A DNA stretch of 64,000 nt from Streptomyces iakyrus (lineage in GTDB: Bacteria; Actinomycetota; Actinomycetes; Streptomycetales; Streptomycetaceae), in NCBI RefSeq assembly GCF_000717055.1, contig NZ_JNXI01000018.1, positions 98,218 through 162,217 on the forward strand, read 5' to 3'. The position numbers and the translations under genes are program-made. The first letter of the stretch is position 1, and each line of letters begins with the position of its first letter. Positions 26,560-36,501 of the stretch are shown here, piece by piece. The notes beneath the pieces were generated by a model. It made no database searches. It saw nothing but the letters and a program-made list of their open reading frames with translations, and had not been told where the DNA came from.

Positions 26560-28947
26560 ATGAGCACGGAAGCGCCACGCGCCTCCTTCCCCCCGCGCCC
26601 CACCACGCCACCGCGCCCGCCGCACCCGCCGGCAGACGGCCGGGACACCCAGGGCACCACGCCCGACCCCGCGCCGGGCCAGGCAGGAGCCCACGCCGGG
26701 ACGGCCGGGGACGCGAACGGCCGCCCCCACTTCCCCTCCCTCGGAACCGCGACCACCGGCTCGGCCGCGCCCCGCCGCAGCGACCCTGCGGAACCTTGGC
26801 CCACCGAGCCCACCCGGTCCGCCGCGTCTCGGTCCACCGGACCTGCCGCGCCCGGGCGCACTGAGCCTGCGGAATCCTGGCCCATTGGGCCCGCCGCATC
26901 CTGGCGCAGCGAGCCTGCGGAGTCCCGGCCCACCGGCCTTGCCGCACCCCGGCCCACCGGCCTTGCTGCCCCCCGGCTCAGCGAGCCTGCGGAATCCCGC
27001 CCTACCGGCTCCGCCGCACCCCGGCCCACGGGGCCCATCGCACCCCGGCTCACCGAGCCCACCGCACTGCCCCCGCCCCGCGCCTCCACGCGCTTCCCGG
27101 ACATGCCGCCCAGCATCGGCCGCGAGACGCGTGCCGACTCGGACCGGTCCTCCGTGGCCGGCCGCGATGGCCGCCCCGGCTCGGAGCGGCGGTCACGGAT
27201 CGGCCGTCAGGCGGGGTCCGGTCCGGATGGGCCGTCCGGCGGCCGTGAGACCGGCGTCGGTTCGGACCGGCCCTCCGGCGGCCGTGAGAGCCGCCCCGGC
27301 TCGGACCGGCCTTCAGGCGTCGGCCGCGAGTCGGGCTTCGGCTCGGACGGGCGGTTTGGGGGTCGTGAGACCGGCGTCGGTTCGGACCGGCCCTCCGGGG
27401 TCGACCGCGAGACCCGCCCCGGCTCGGACCGACTGTCCGGCGGCCCTGATGACCGCCTCGGCTCGGACCGGTCCTCCGGGGCCGGCCGCGATGGCCGCCC
27501 GGCCTCGGAACGGCCTCCAGGCGTCGGCCGTGGGACAAGCCTCGGTTCGGGCGGGCCGACCGGCCCCGGCCGTGAGACCCGTCCCGGGTCGGAGACTCCG
27601 TCCGGTGTCAGCCGCGAGACCCGCCCCGGCTCCAACACCTCGTCCGGTGACGGCCGTGAGAACCGCCCCGGTTCGGCCAAGCCGTCCGCCACCCCGGCAC
27701 CCGGCACTCCTCCGCGTCCGCGGCACCTCCCCACGCCGGGCGGCTCCTCCGGCCGGACCGGGCGTCCGGACACTCCGGAGGGGGCCTCGACGGAGACGCC
27801 CGGCCGGCCCTTCCGCCTCTCCGCCCCCGGCGGTTCCGGTGCTCCGGCCGGTGCACCGTCCGAGACGGCCGGCCGGCCCTTCCGGCTCCCCGCCCCCCGC
27901 CGCGGCGCCCCCGGCGAGGGCACCTCCGAGACGACCGCCCGCCTTCGCCCGGTCCCCGCCGACCCGGCACCGGGCGAGCCCGCCGTACCCTTCGCCCGCC
28001 CCGCCGCCTCGGGGGTGACCGCCACCCCGCCGCGCCCCGCGCACGAGCCGCAGGCCCCCTCCGCCCCGCCGCACCGGAGCCCCGCCCAGGTCTCGCCCGA
28101 CCCCGCCCTCTCCTGGAGCGCCACGCGCCCCCTGGTGTCGTTCGGTGAGCCCGAGGGCTACGACGGCGACGCCCGGCCCCGGCCGCTCGTCCGGCGCGGG
28201 GCGCCGCAGGCCGCCGCTGCCGCCGTCTGCCTCGTACTCGGACTGGGCCTCATCTCGGGAGCGGTCACCGGCAGCTGGCTCGTCGGCGGCTCCGGGGAAG
28301 AGGGCTCGCCCAGCACCTTCGCCGCCGCCGGAAGCCTCTGGCACAGCGTCCCGGTCGACCAGCTGTTCCCGCCGACCGTGCAGGGCCGGGGCGCCGGGCC
28401 CGGCGGAGCCGACCGCACCTGGACCCGTATCGCCGTCGCCCCCGACAGCGGCTGCAAGGACGCCTTCGATCCGCTGCTGCGCAAGGCCCTCGCCCCCGTC
28501 GGCTGCGAACGCCTCCTGCGTGCCACCTACACCGATGCCACCCAGAGCTACGTGACTACTGTCGGCCTGCTCTTCACCACCGCCGACGCCCCCGGAATGA
28601 CCGCCCTCGCGAACCGTTTCCGCAAGGAACGCCTGGACCGTCGCAGCGACCTGATGCCCCTGCCGTACGCCGCGAAGGGCACGCTCGCCGCCGGCTTCGG
28701 CGCCCGCCAGCGCGCATCCTGGACCGTCTCCGTCCTCACCGAGGCCCCCGTCGTCGTCTACGCCGTCTCCGGCTGGGCCGACGGCCGCACCGTCGACGAC
28801 CCGCAGCCCGCCGGGGACGCCCTGGAGGCCGGCGCCACCACCGCCGCCGCGCAGGCCGGCCTCGGCAACGAGGCGCAGGGCCTCGCCGACCGCGTCGAAC
28901 GCGACTTCCGCAGAAACGTCCGCTCGGCCTCGGAGCAGCCCTCGTGA
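26560..28947 (+). CDS. Large disordered single-pass membrane protein with degenerate repeats
   Basis: A 795-residue protein starting at ATG 26560. Residues 1-545 are Pro/Gly/Arg/Ser-rich and almost certainly disordered, with two repeat blocks: about 65-170 (units like PAESRPTGLAAPRPTG) and about 187-380 (units like GRETGVGSDRPSG). One transmembrane helix lies at about 549-571 (AAAAVCLVLGLGLISGAVTGSWLV). The remaining 224 residues should be outside, with conserved-looking segments such as DSGCKDAFDPLLRKALAPVGCERLLRATY containing two cysteines. The stop overlaps the start of a mycosin-like protease, so the two are coupled. I do not recognise the family; the context suggests a type VII-like or cell-envelope role. 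Confidence 0.75.
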   Translation: MSTEAPRASFPPRPTTPPRPPHPPADGRDTQGTTPDPAPGQAGAHAGTAGDANGRPHFPSLGTATTGSAAPRRSDPAEPWPTEPTRSAASRSTGPAAPGRTEPAESWPIGPAASWRSEPAESRPTGLAAPRPTGLAAPRLSEPAESRPTGSAAPRPTGPIAPRLTEPTALPPPRASTRFPDMPPSIGRETRADSDRSSVAGRDGRPGSERRSRIGRQAGSGPDGPSGGRETGVGSDRPSGGRESRPGSDRPSGVGRESGFGSDGRFGGRETGVGSDRPSGVDRETRPGSDRLSGGPDDRLGSDRSSGAGRDGRPASERPPGVGRGTSLGSGGPTGPGRETRPGSETPSGVSRETRPGSNTSSGDGRENRPGSAKPSATPAPGTPPRPRHLPTPGGSSGRTGRPDTPEGASTETPGRPFRLSAPGGSGAPAGAPSETAGRPFRLPAPRRGAPGEGTSETTARLRPVPADPAPGEPAVPFARPAASGVTATPPRPAHEPQAPSAPPHRSPAQVSPDPALSWSATRPLVSFGEPEGYDGDARPRPLVRRGAPQAAAAAVCLVLGLGLISGAVTGSWLVGGSGEEGSPSTFAAAGSLWHSVPVDQLFPPTVQGRGAGPGGADRTWTRIAVAPDSGCKDAFDPLLRKALAPVGCERLLRATYTDATQSYVTTVGLLFTTADAPGMTALANRFRKERLDRRSDLMPLPYAAKGTLAAGFGARQRASWTVSVLTEAPVVVYAVSGWADGRTVDDPQPAGDALEAGATTAAAQAGLGNEAQGLADRVERDFRRNVRSASEQPS
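27118..27700 (+). repeat. Degenerate tandem repeats encoding GRExxxGSDRPSG units
   Basis: About a dozen imperfect units of 39-42 bp. The best-conserved pair, starting GTGAGACCGGCGTCGG at 27244 and again at 27364, is nearly identical over 38 bp and exactly 120 bp apart. Such repeats can expand or contract between strains. Confidence 0.7.
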
Positions 28948-30152
28948 CCGCCGTGCACCCCCCGGCCGGGAAGCGCCCGCGCAGGCCGTCCAAGAGGGCC
29001 GCCGCCCTCGGCGTCCTGCTCACCGCCGGCCTCGTCCTCCTCCCCGCCGCCACCGCGCACGCCGACGGCATCCGCGCCCAGCAGTGGGCCCTCGATGCCA
29101 TGCACACCGAGCAGGCCTGGCAGACCACCAAGGGCCGCGGCGTCACCGTCGCCGTCCTGGACACCGGCGTCGAGGAGGACCACCCCGACCTGGCCGGCAA
29201 CGTCCTGCCCGGCAAGGACCTGGTCGGCTTCGGGGCCGAACCCGGTGACCGCGCCTGGGCCCGGCACGGCACCGCCATGGCCGGCATCATCGCCGGCCAC
29301 GGACACGGCCCCGGCGACGCCGACGGCGTCCTCGGCATCGCGCCCGAGGCGAAGATCCTCCCGGTCCGCGTGATCCTGGAGGACGGCGATCCTTCCCGGG
29401 CCAAGGCCCGCAGCACCCGCGGCAACGCCCTCGCCGAGGGCATCCGCTGGGCCGCCGACCACGGCGCCGACGTCATCAACCTCTCCCTCGGCGACGACTC
29501 CGCCTCCGCGCACCCCGAACCCGGCGAGGACCAGGCCATCCAGTACGCCCTGAAGAAGGGCGTGGTGGTCGTCGCCTCAGCGGGCAACGGCGGCGAGAAG
29601 GGCGACCACATCTCCTACCCGGCCGCCTACCCGGGCGTCATCGCCGCCACCGCCGTCGACCGCGCCGGCACCCGCGCCTCCTTCTCCACCCGCCGCTGGT
29701 ACGCCACGGTCAGCGCCCCCGGCGTCGACGTCGTCATCGCCGACCCCGACCACAAGTACTACGAAGGCTGGGGCACCAGCGCCGCCGCCGCCTTCGTCTC
29801 CGGCGCCGCCGCCCTGGTCAAGGCGGCCCACCCCGGTCTCGCCCCGGCCCAGATCAAGACGCTGCTGGAGGACACCGCCCGCAACGCCCCGGCCGGGGGC
29901 CGCGACGACTCCCGCGGCTTCGGCTTCGTCGACCCGGCCGCCGCCATCGAGGCCGCCGGCCGCCTCAAGCCGCAGGACCTGCAGTCGGCGTCCTACGGCG
30001 CGCAGTACTTCGGCAGCGGACCTGACGCCGACGCCTCCGGCGACGGCCCCGCCGACTGGGCCGCCCCCCTCGCGGGCGGTGCAGGCGGCGTCCTCCTGGT
30101 CGCTGCGGTCGTCCTGTGGCGCGGCCGCCGTGCCGGCCGTGCGGACCTCTGA
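28944..30152 (+). CDS. Mycosin-like membrane-anchored subtilisin protease
   Basis: A 402-residue S8 protease from GTG 28944. A signal peptide (to about residue 40, ATAHA) precedes the catalytic domain; Asp73 in AVLDTGVEEDHPDL, His108 in RHGTAMAGIIAGHG and Ser279 in GWGTSAAAAFVSG form the triad. A C-terminal helix (PLAGGAGGVLLVAAVVLWRGRR) anchors it to the membrane. This layout is that of mycosins (MycP) of type VII secretion systems, but no ESX ATPase or WXG100 gene is in the window. Coupling to the preceding repeat protein suggests that protein as partner or substrate. Confidence 0.88.
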   Translation: MTAVHPPAGKRPRRPSKRAAALGVLLTAGLVLLPAATAHADGIRAQQWALDAMHTEQAWQTTKGRGVTVAVLDTGVEEDHPDLAGNVLPGKDLVGFGAEPGDRAWARHGTAMAGIIAGHGHGPGDADGVLGIAPEAKILPVRVILEDGDPSRAKARSTRGNALAEGIRWAADHGADVINLSLGDDSASAHPEPGEDQAIQYALKKGVVVVASAGNGGEKGDHISYPAAYPGVIAATAVDRAGTRASFSTRRWYATVSAPGVDVVIADPDHKYYEGWGTSAAAAFVSGAAALVKAAHPGLAPAQIKTLLEDTARNAPAGGRDDSRGFGFVDPAAAIEAAGRLKPQDLQSASYGAQYFGSGPDADASGDGPADWAAPLAGGAGGVLLVAAVVLWRGRRAGRADL

Positions 30153-30194
30153 GCCACTGCCGGGAGCCCACCACCCGGCCGATAGGGTCGACGC

Positions 30195-30923
30195 GTGGCG
30201 AACAAGAACATCCCGGACTCCGGCTTCTCCGACGACGACGGCTCCGCCGACCCCCGGCTGAGCGCGGCCCTCATCGCCTGGTCCGCGGACCGGAGCGCCG
30301 TGGGTCCGGTCCTGGCCGCCCTCAAGGACGCCCGCCTGCTCGTCCCCGTCGTGGCCGTGCTCGGCGAGGTCGAGGAGGACGAGCGGGGCCTGCGCCACGA
30401 GAAGACCAGCGACATGGCCGTCCCCACTCTGAAGGCCGGCGACCGCACCGCCCTGCCCGCCTTCACCTCCACGGACTCCCTCGCCCGCTGGGACCCGGCC
30501 GCCCGCCCCGTCGCCGTGCCCCTGCACCAGGCCCTGCAGGCCGCCGCGCACGAGAAGGCGGACACGATCGTGCTCGACCTGGCCGGGCCCGTGCCCTTCG
30601 AGCTGGCGGGCCCCGCCCTGCTCGCCCTCGCCGAGGGCCGTACGACCACCGACCCGCTCACCGACCCGGCCGTCGTCGGGGCCGTCCGCTCAGCCGTGGC
30701 CGCCGAACCCGCCGTCCTGCGCGCCCACCTCGGCCCGGGCCGGGCCGACGGCACCCTCGCCCTGGTGCTGGACCCGTCCGCGGCGCCGGCCGAGGCGGCG
30801 AGGGCCGTCGCCGAGCGGCTCGCCGCCGACGCAACACTCAGGGCCCGCCTGGTGCGCGGCCTCGACCTGGCACTGCTGCCTGCCGAGGCGACGCCACCGG
30901 GCGAGCCCCTGTTCGTACGCTGA
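30195..30923 (+). CDS. SseB-family protein
   Basis: A 242-residue protein from GTG 30195. Residues about 25-140 match the SseB N-terminal domain (LIAWSADRSAVGPVLAALKDARLLVPVVAVL, KAGDRTALPAFTSTDSLARWDPAARPVAVP). The C-terminal part is an alpha/beta region of the SseB C-terminal type. The family was named for enhanced serine sensitivity; its molecular role is not known. It is convergent with the DUF1844 gene. Confidence 0.82.
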   Translation: MANKNIPDSGFSDDDGSADPRLSAALIAWSADRSAVGPVLAALKDARLLVPVVAVLGEVEEDERGLRHEKTSDMAVPTLKAGDRTALPAFTSTDSLARWDPAARPVAVPLHQALQAAAHEKADTIVLDLAGPVPFELAGPALLALAEGRTTTDPLTDPAVVGAVRSAVAAEPAVLRAHLGPGRADGTLALVLDPSAAPAEAARAVAERLAADATLRARLVRGLDLALLPAEATPPGEPLFVR

Positions 30924-30931
30924 GGTCCGAC

Positions 30932-31288
30932 CTAGCCGTAGACCGGGCCCGTGTACTTCTCGCCCGGCCCCTGGCCCGGCTCGTCCGGGACGAGCGAGGC
31001 CTCGCGGAACGCCAGCTGGAGCGACTTCAGACCGTCGCGCAGGGGCGCCGCGTGGAAGGAGCTGATCTCGGTCGCCGTGGCGTCCAGCAGACCGGCCAGG
31101 GCGTGGACCAGCTTGCGGGCCTCGTCCAGGTCCTTGTGCTTCTCGCCCTCCTCGGTCAGACCGAGCTTCACGGCGGCGGCGCTCATCAGGTTGACGGCGA
31201 CCGTCACGATCACCTCGACCGCCGGGACCTCGGCGATGTCGCGGGCCATGGCGTCGAAGTCGGGGGACTCAGGAGGGGTCTCACTCAT
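30932..31288 (-). CDS. DUF1844 domain protein
   Basis: A 118-residue protein from ATG 31288. It is mostly helical (FDAMARDIAEVPAVEVIVTVAVNLMSAAAVKLGLTEEG, LDEARKLVHALAGLLDATATEIS), the DUF1844 pattern. Actinobacteria usually encode it beside infC, as here. No function is established. Confidence 0.82.
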   Translation of the reverse strand: MSETPPESPDFDAMARDIAEVPAVEVIVTVAVNLMSAAAVKLGLTEEGEKHKDLDEARKLVHALAGLLDATATEISSFHAAPLRDGLKSLQLAFREASLVPDEPGQGPGEKYTGPVYG

Positions 31289-31346
31289 GCCCCACACGAT
31301 AGGCGCAGCGGGCGGGCGACCCCCACGTGACCCCGGCCCGTCCCAA

Positions 31347-31376
31347 TTGGCCGTTCCTGGCCCTTGCTGGTAATCT
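31347..31376 (+). promoter_or_regulatory. Candidate promoter of the infC-rpmI-rplT operon
   Basis: TTGGCC (31347-31352) and TAATCT (31371-31376) are 18 bases apart and stand about 300 bases before the infC start, in the right direction and at the edge of an AT-richer patch. Confidence 0.45.
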
Positions 31377-31683
31377 CGTGTAACGACCGGTCGGACACGT
31401 GTGCCCCACAGCTCGCGGGCCCGGCCCACAAGTGGAGGCTTTCGAACTCCCACCCGATCGCCCTCAGGGCGGCGGGTCACCGGTCAGGCGGTCCCGTCCA
31501 TGCGGCGGCGATCCGTCCGAAAGCGCGCCCCGCGGCCCCCCGCGGCGGTGCTCCGGTAGTTCGAGGAGCCCCGCCTGGGATCGTCCGGGGCATTTTTGTT
31601 GCACCGGCGCGGTTAGGTCTATCGATACAAGACGTTACGCGGCCGTCCGCCAGACCGTCGCGTGGTGCTACCGAGGAGGATCC
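31377..31683 (+). other. Long 5' leader of infC
   Basis: About 300 bases without a convincing gene between the candidate promoter and infC. It contains GC-rich inverted sequences (for example GGCGGGTCACCGG, CGCGGCCCCCCGCGG) able to fold, and ends with the 12-mer CGATACAAGACG (31623-31634), which recurs before rpmI. IF3 operons are autoregulated in other bacteria, so a structured leader is expected, but no known riboregulator class was recognised. Confidence 0.45.
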
Positions 31684-32322
31684 ATCAGCGCCGAGCCCCG
31701 CATCAACGACCGGATTCGCGTTCCCGAGGTGCGACTTGTCGGTCCCAGTGGCGAGCAGGTGGGCATCGTCCCCCTGGCCAAGGCACTGGAGCTTGCGCAG
31801 GAGTACGACCTGGACCTGGTCGAGGTCGCGGCGAACGCCCGTCCGCCCGTGTGCAAGCTCATGGACTACGGGAAGTTCAAGTACGAGTCGGCCATGAAGG
31901 CCCGTGAGGCGCGCAAGAACCAGGCGCACACGGTCATCAAGGAGATGAAGCTCCGGCCGAAGATCGACCCGCACGACTATGACACCAAGAAGGGTCACGT
32001 CGTCCGGTTCCTCAAGCAGGGCGACAAGGTCAAGATCACGATCATGTTCCGTGGTCGCGAGCAGTCCCGTCCCGAGCTGGGCTACCGACTGCTGCAGCGT
32101 CTCGCGGAGGACGTCCAGGACCTGGGTTTCGTCGAGTCGAACCCGAAGCAGGACGGCCGGAACATGATCATGGTTCTCGGTCCGCACAAGAAGAAGACCG
32201 AGGCGATGGCCGAGGCTCGCCAGGCGCAGGAAGCCCGCAAGGCGGAAGCGAAGGCCAACCCCGGCAAGTCGCAGAACGCCGCGGAGACCGAGGCGCCGGC
32301 TGAGGAGCCCGCCGAGGCGTGA
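31684..32322 (+). CDS. infC: Translation initiation factor IF-3 with AUC start codon
   Basis: About 212 residues. The conserved protein begins (S/M)[18 protein letters not shown], and the only well-placed start is ATC 31684, preceded by GAGGAGG at 31673-31679. There is no in-frame ATG, GTG or TTG between GTG 31399 and this point. IF-3 genes commonly use AUU or AUC so that the factor, which rejects non-standard start codons, limits its own synthesis. Both IF3 domains are present (N-domain to about residue 75, C-domain [29 protein letters not shown]). A Glu/Ala-rich tail of about 35 residues is typical of Streptomyces. It heads an operon with rpmI and rplT. Confidence 0.9.
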   Translation: MSAEPRINDRIRVPEVRLVGPSGEQVGIVPLAKALELAQEYDLDLVEVAANARPPVCKLMDYGKFKYESAMKAREARKNQAHTVIKEMKLRPKIDPHDYDTKKGHVVRFLKQGDKVKITIMFRGREQSRPELGYRLLQRLAEDVQDLGFVESNPKQDGRNMIMVLGPHKKKTEAMAEARQAQEARKAEAKANPGKSQNAAETEAPAEEPAEA

Positions 32323-32430
32323 CTCCCCGGGACGCCAGTCCCAGGAAGCAACCGATACAAGACGACGCTCCACCGTGCCCGGTTTCGCGACCGGGCACCG
32401 GAGCGCCACCGACGAGGAGAGAACGGCGCT

Positions 32431-32625
32431 ATGCCGAAGAACAAGTCGCACAGCGGTGCCAGCAAGCGCTTCAAGATCACCGGCTCCGGCAAGGTGCTGC
32501 GCGAGCGCGCCGGCAAGCGCCACCTGCTCGAGCACAAGTCGTCCCGCGTGACGCGTCGCCTCACCGGCAACGCCGAGATGGCCCCGGGCGACGCCGCGAA
32601 GATCAAGAAGCTTCTCGGCAAGTGA
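32431..32625 (+). CDS. rpmI: 50S ribosomal protein L35
   Basis: A 64-residue basic protein ([48 protein letters not shown]), full length for bacterial L35. GAGGAGAG lies upstream of ATG 32431. It is the middle gene of infC-rpmI-rplT. Confidence 0.96.
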   Translation: MPKNKSHSGASKRFKITGSGKVLRERAGKRHLLEHKSSRVTRRLTGNAEMAPGDAAKIKKLLGK

Positions 32626-32723
32626 CGTCCGGGCGCGCGAGCGCCGGACGTACGTCAGACCGGGACCCAATCGATTTCGGGTCGTGTGAGCACCCCCACG
32701 GCCCCGCTACAAGGAGTTAACAA

Positions 32724-33107
32724 GTGGCACGCGTCAAGCGGGCAGTCAACGCCCACAAGAAGCGCCGGGCGATCCTCGAGCAGGCCTCCGGCTACCGCGG
32801 TCAGCGCTCGCGCCTGTACCGCAAGGCCAAGGAGCAGGTCACCCACTCGCTGGTCTACAACTACAACGACCGCAAGAAGCGCAAGGGCGACTTCCGTCAG
32901 CTGTGGATCCAGCGCATCAACGCCGCTGCCCGCGCCAACGGCATGACCTACAACCGCTTCATCCAGGGTCTGAAGGCCGCGAACGTCGAGGTCGACCGCA
33001 AGATCCTGGCCGAGCTGGCCGTCAACGACGCCGGTGCGTTCGCCGCCCTCGTCGAGGTCGCCCAGAAGGCGCTGCCGAGCGACGTGAACGCGCCGAAGGC
33101 TGCGTGA
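32724..33107 (+). CDS. rplT: 50S ribosomal protein L20
   Basis: A 127-residue protein from GTG 32724 with AAGGAG upstream. The conserved N-terminus [38 protein letters not shown] and the C-terminal globular part ([24 protein letters not shown]) are complete. L20 binds 23S rRNA early in assembly and in some bacteria represses this operon. A hairpin terminator follows. Confidence 0.96.
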   Translation: MARVKRAVNAHKKRRAILEQASGYRGQRSRLYRKAKEQVTHSLVYNYNDRKKRKGDFRQLWIQRINAAARANGMTYNRFIQGLKAANVEVDRKILAELAVNDAGAFAALVEVAQKALPSDVNAPKAA

Positions 33108-33134
33108 CGCCGGCCCGAGCCGACGTGAACTGAA

Positions 33135-33164
33135 GGACCCGCAGGCCGGACGGTCTGCGGGTCC
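33135..33164 (+). terminator. Terminator after rplT
   Basis: GGACCCGCAG (33135-33144) and CTGCGGGTCC (33155-33164) form a perfect 10-bp stem with a 10-base loop, 27 bases after the rplT stop. Confidence 0.75.
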
Positions 33165-33194
33165 TGCTGTGCAGCTACCGAGAAAGCGAACAGG

Positions 33195-34055
33195 ATGCCG
33201 CCTGCCACCCCCGAGCTCGTCTCCCCCCGCTCCCCACGCGTCCTGGCCGCGCGGCGGCTGGCCAAGCGGAACTTCCGGGGGAAGGACCGCCTGTTCCTGG
33301 CGGAGGGGCCGCAGGCCGTGCGGGAAGCCGCCGGGCACCGGACCGGGGACGCGGCCACGCTCGTGGAGCTCTTCACGACGCTGGAGGCCGCCGAGCGCTA
33401 CGCCGACATCGTCGGGGCCGCCCGGGACGCCGGAGCCCGGGTGCACCTCGCCGCCGAGCAGGTCATCGCCGACATCTCCACCACCGTCACCCCGCAGGGC
33501 CTCGTCGGCGTCTGCCGGTTCCTGGACACGCCCTTCGAGGAGGTCCTCGCGGCCCGCCCCCGGCTCGTCGCCCTTCTCGCCAACGTCCGTGACCCGGGCA
33601 ACGCCGGGACGGTACTGCGCTGCGCCGACGCCGCCGGGGCCGAGGCCGTCGTCCTGACCGACGCCTCCGTCGACGTGTACAACCCCAAGGCCGTCCGCGC
33701 CTCCGTCGGCTCCCTGTTCCACCTGCCGGTCGCCGTCGGCGTGCCCGTGGAGCACGCCGTCCAAGCGCTGCGGGACGCCGGTGTCCGGGTCCTGGCCGCC
33801 GACGGGGCGGGCGACCGCGATCTGGACGACGAGCTCGACAAGGGCACCATGGGCGGGCCCACCGCCTGGGTCTTCGGCAACGAGGCCTGGGGCCTGCCGG
33901 AGGAGACCCGCGCCCTCACCGACGCCGTCGTCCGCGTCCCGATCCACGGGAAGGCCGAGAGCCTGAACCTCGCCACCGCCGCCGCCGTATGTCTCTATGC
34001 GTCGGCGCGTGCACAGCGCGCCTCCGGAGGGTGCCGCTCCGTCACCGGGAACTAG
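33195..34055 (+). CDS. TrmH/SpoU-family RNA 2'-O-methyltransferase
   Basis: A 286-residue protein from ATG 33195. The SPOUT motifs are clear: NVRDPGNAGTVLRCADAAGAEAVVLTD (motif 1), WVFGNEAWGLPEE (motif 2) and VPIHGKAESLNLATAAAVCLY (motif 3, knot). An N-terminal substrate-binding region (SPRVLAARRLAKRNFRGKDRLFLAEGPQAVREA) resembles the L30e-like domain of 23S rRNA and thiostrepton-resistance methylases. It likely methylates rRNA; its place after rplT fits. Confidence 0.9.
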   Translation: MPPATPELVSPRSPRVLAARRLAKRNFRGKDRLFLAEGPQAVREAAGHRTGDAATLVELFTTLEAAERYADIVGAARDAGARVHLAAEQVIADISTTVTPQGLVGVCRFLDTPFEEVLAARPRLVALLANVRDPGNAGTVLRCADAAGAEAVVLTDASVDVYNPKAVRASVGSLFHLPVAVGVPVEHAVQALRDAGVRVLAADGAGDRDLDDELDKGTMGGPTAWVFGNEAWGLPEETRALTDAVVRVPIHGKAESLNLATAAAVCLYASARAQRASGGCRSVTGN

Positions 34056-34108
34056 TAGGGTGACCAGCTCAGGGACCCCTCTGCGAGCCTTGGAGGTGGG
34101 GTACGGGG

Positions 34109-36500
<2,392 letters not shown>

Positions 36501-36501
<1 letters not shown>

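Noticed and set aside
31400..31683. GTG 31399 as the infC start
   Set aside because: It would add 95 non-conserved residues and lies in the leader; the conserved protein and the GAGGAGG site point to ATC 31684.
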